Source: Planctomycetota bacterium
Lineage (GTDB): Bacteria; Planctomycetota; UBA1135; GCA-002686595
Assembly (NCBI GenBank): GCA_011524785.1
Contig: WTJQ01000241.1
Coordinates: forward strand, 1-6,113
Reading direction: 5' to 3'
Length of the DNA stretch: 6,113 nucleotides
The notes under the pieces were generated by a model that ran no database searches, was not told the DNA's origin, and saw only the letters and a program-made list of their open reading frames with translations. Below are positions 6,060 to 6,113 of the stretch, one piece after another. Within the stretch, counting starts at the first letter, position 1; every line of letters begins with the position of its first letter. The position numbers and the translations under genes were made by a program.

Positions 6060-6113
6060 GGCAGCAGTGTGGGCCGAGTGGCGGCGCCAGGGAAGCCTCC
6101 GCATGGCTGGCGT
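6060..6113. other. selA upstream leader, no gene seen
   Basis: These 54 bases run to the window edge. The selA frame stays open upstream to an ATG at 6104 and beyond to the edge. The added residues (MRRLPWRRHSAHTAA) lengthen the protein past the usual SelA N-terminus and are probably not translated. I see no promoter, and no sign of selB or another neighbour within this short stretch. Confidence 0.5.

Noticed and set aside
6057..6104. selA starting at the ATG at 6104
   Set aside because: The extra 15 residues are Arg-rich and extend beyond the usual SelA N-terminus, while the ATG at 6059 aligns with the E. coli start.
1..6113. Mobile elements, CRISPR arrays or phage genes
   Set aside because: No transposase, integrase, terminal repeats or spaced repeat array was seen anywhere in the window. 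The inverted SPFH cassette has no recognisable flanking repeats.

Overview
This is a very GC-rich bacterial window, judged by eye: third codon positions are almost all G or C. It holds five genes. Three lie on the minus strand: selA, selD and a partial lipoprotein gene. Two lie on the plus strand and encode SPFH/band 7 membrane proteins. The lipoprotein signal on one product suggests a diderm, such as Planctomycetota, Myxococcota or a similar high-GC group, but nothing here fixes the phylum. The organism makes and uses selenocysteine (Sec): both Sec-biosynthesis enzymes are present, and one of them is itself a selenoprotein.

Layout from left to right. (1) 1-930, minus: the first 310 codons of a lipoprotein with propeller-like repeats, cut by the left edge. 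It starts at a GTG that overlaps the selD stop (GTGA). (2) 927-2006, minus: selD, selenophosphate synthetase. Its true start lies 20 codons upstream of the first ATG of the uninterrupted frame, because codon 17 is an in-frame TGA (1956-1958). That codon falls exactly where E. coli SelD has its catalytic Cys17. A hairpin at 1911-1931 is a candidate bacterial SECIS element. (3) 2007-2231: a 225-base divergent intergenic region with short palindromes and a 10-base-period direct repeat. (4) 2232-3320 and 3317-4630, plus: two SPFH proteins joined by a GTGA overlap. Each has one N-terminal membrane segment, an SPFH domain and a long coiled coil. (5) 4635-6059, minus: selA, L-seryl-tRNA(Sec) selenium transferase, convergent with the SPFH pair. 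Only four bases separate the two stop codons, and a perfect 6-bp inverted repeat spans both. (6) 6060-6113: selA leader, no gene seen.

SelD makes selenophosphate from selenide and ATP. SelA uses it to convert Ser-tRNA(Sec) to Sec-tRNA(Sec), and that tRNA is needed to translate selD itself. selA and selD are co-oriented but are separated by the inverted SPFH cassette, as if two membrane-scaffold genes had been placed inside a former selA-selD run. selB and selC (tRNA-Sec) are not in the window. Whether the SPFH pair and the lipoprotein have any link to selenium is unknown and is the main open question.
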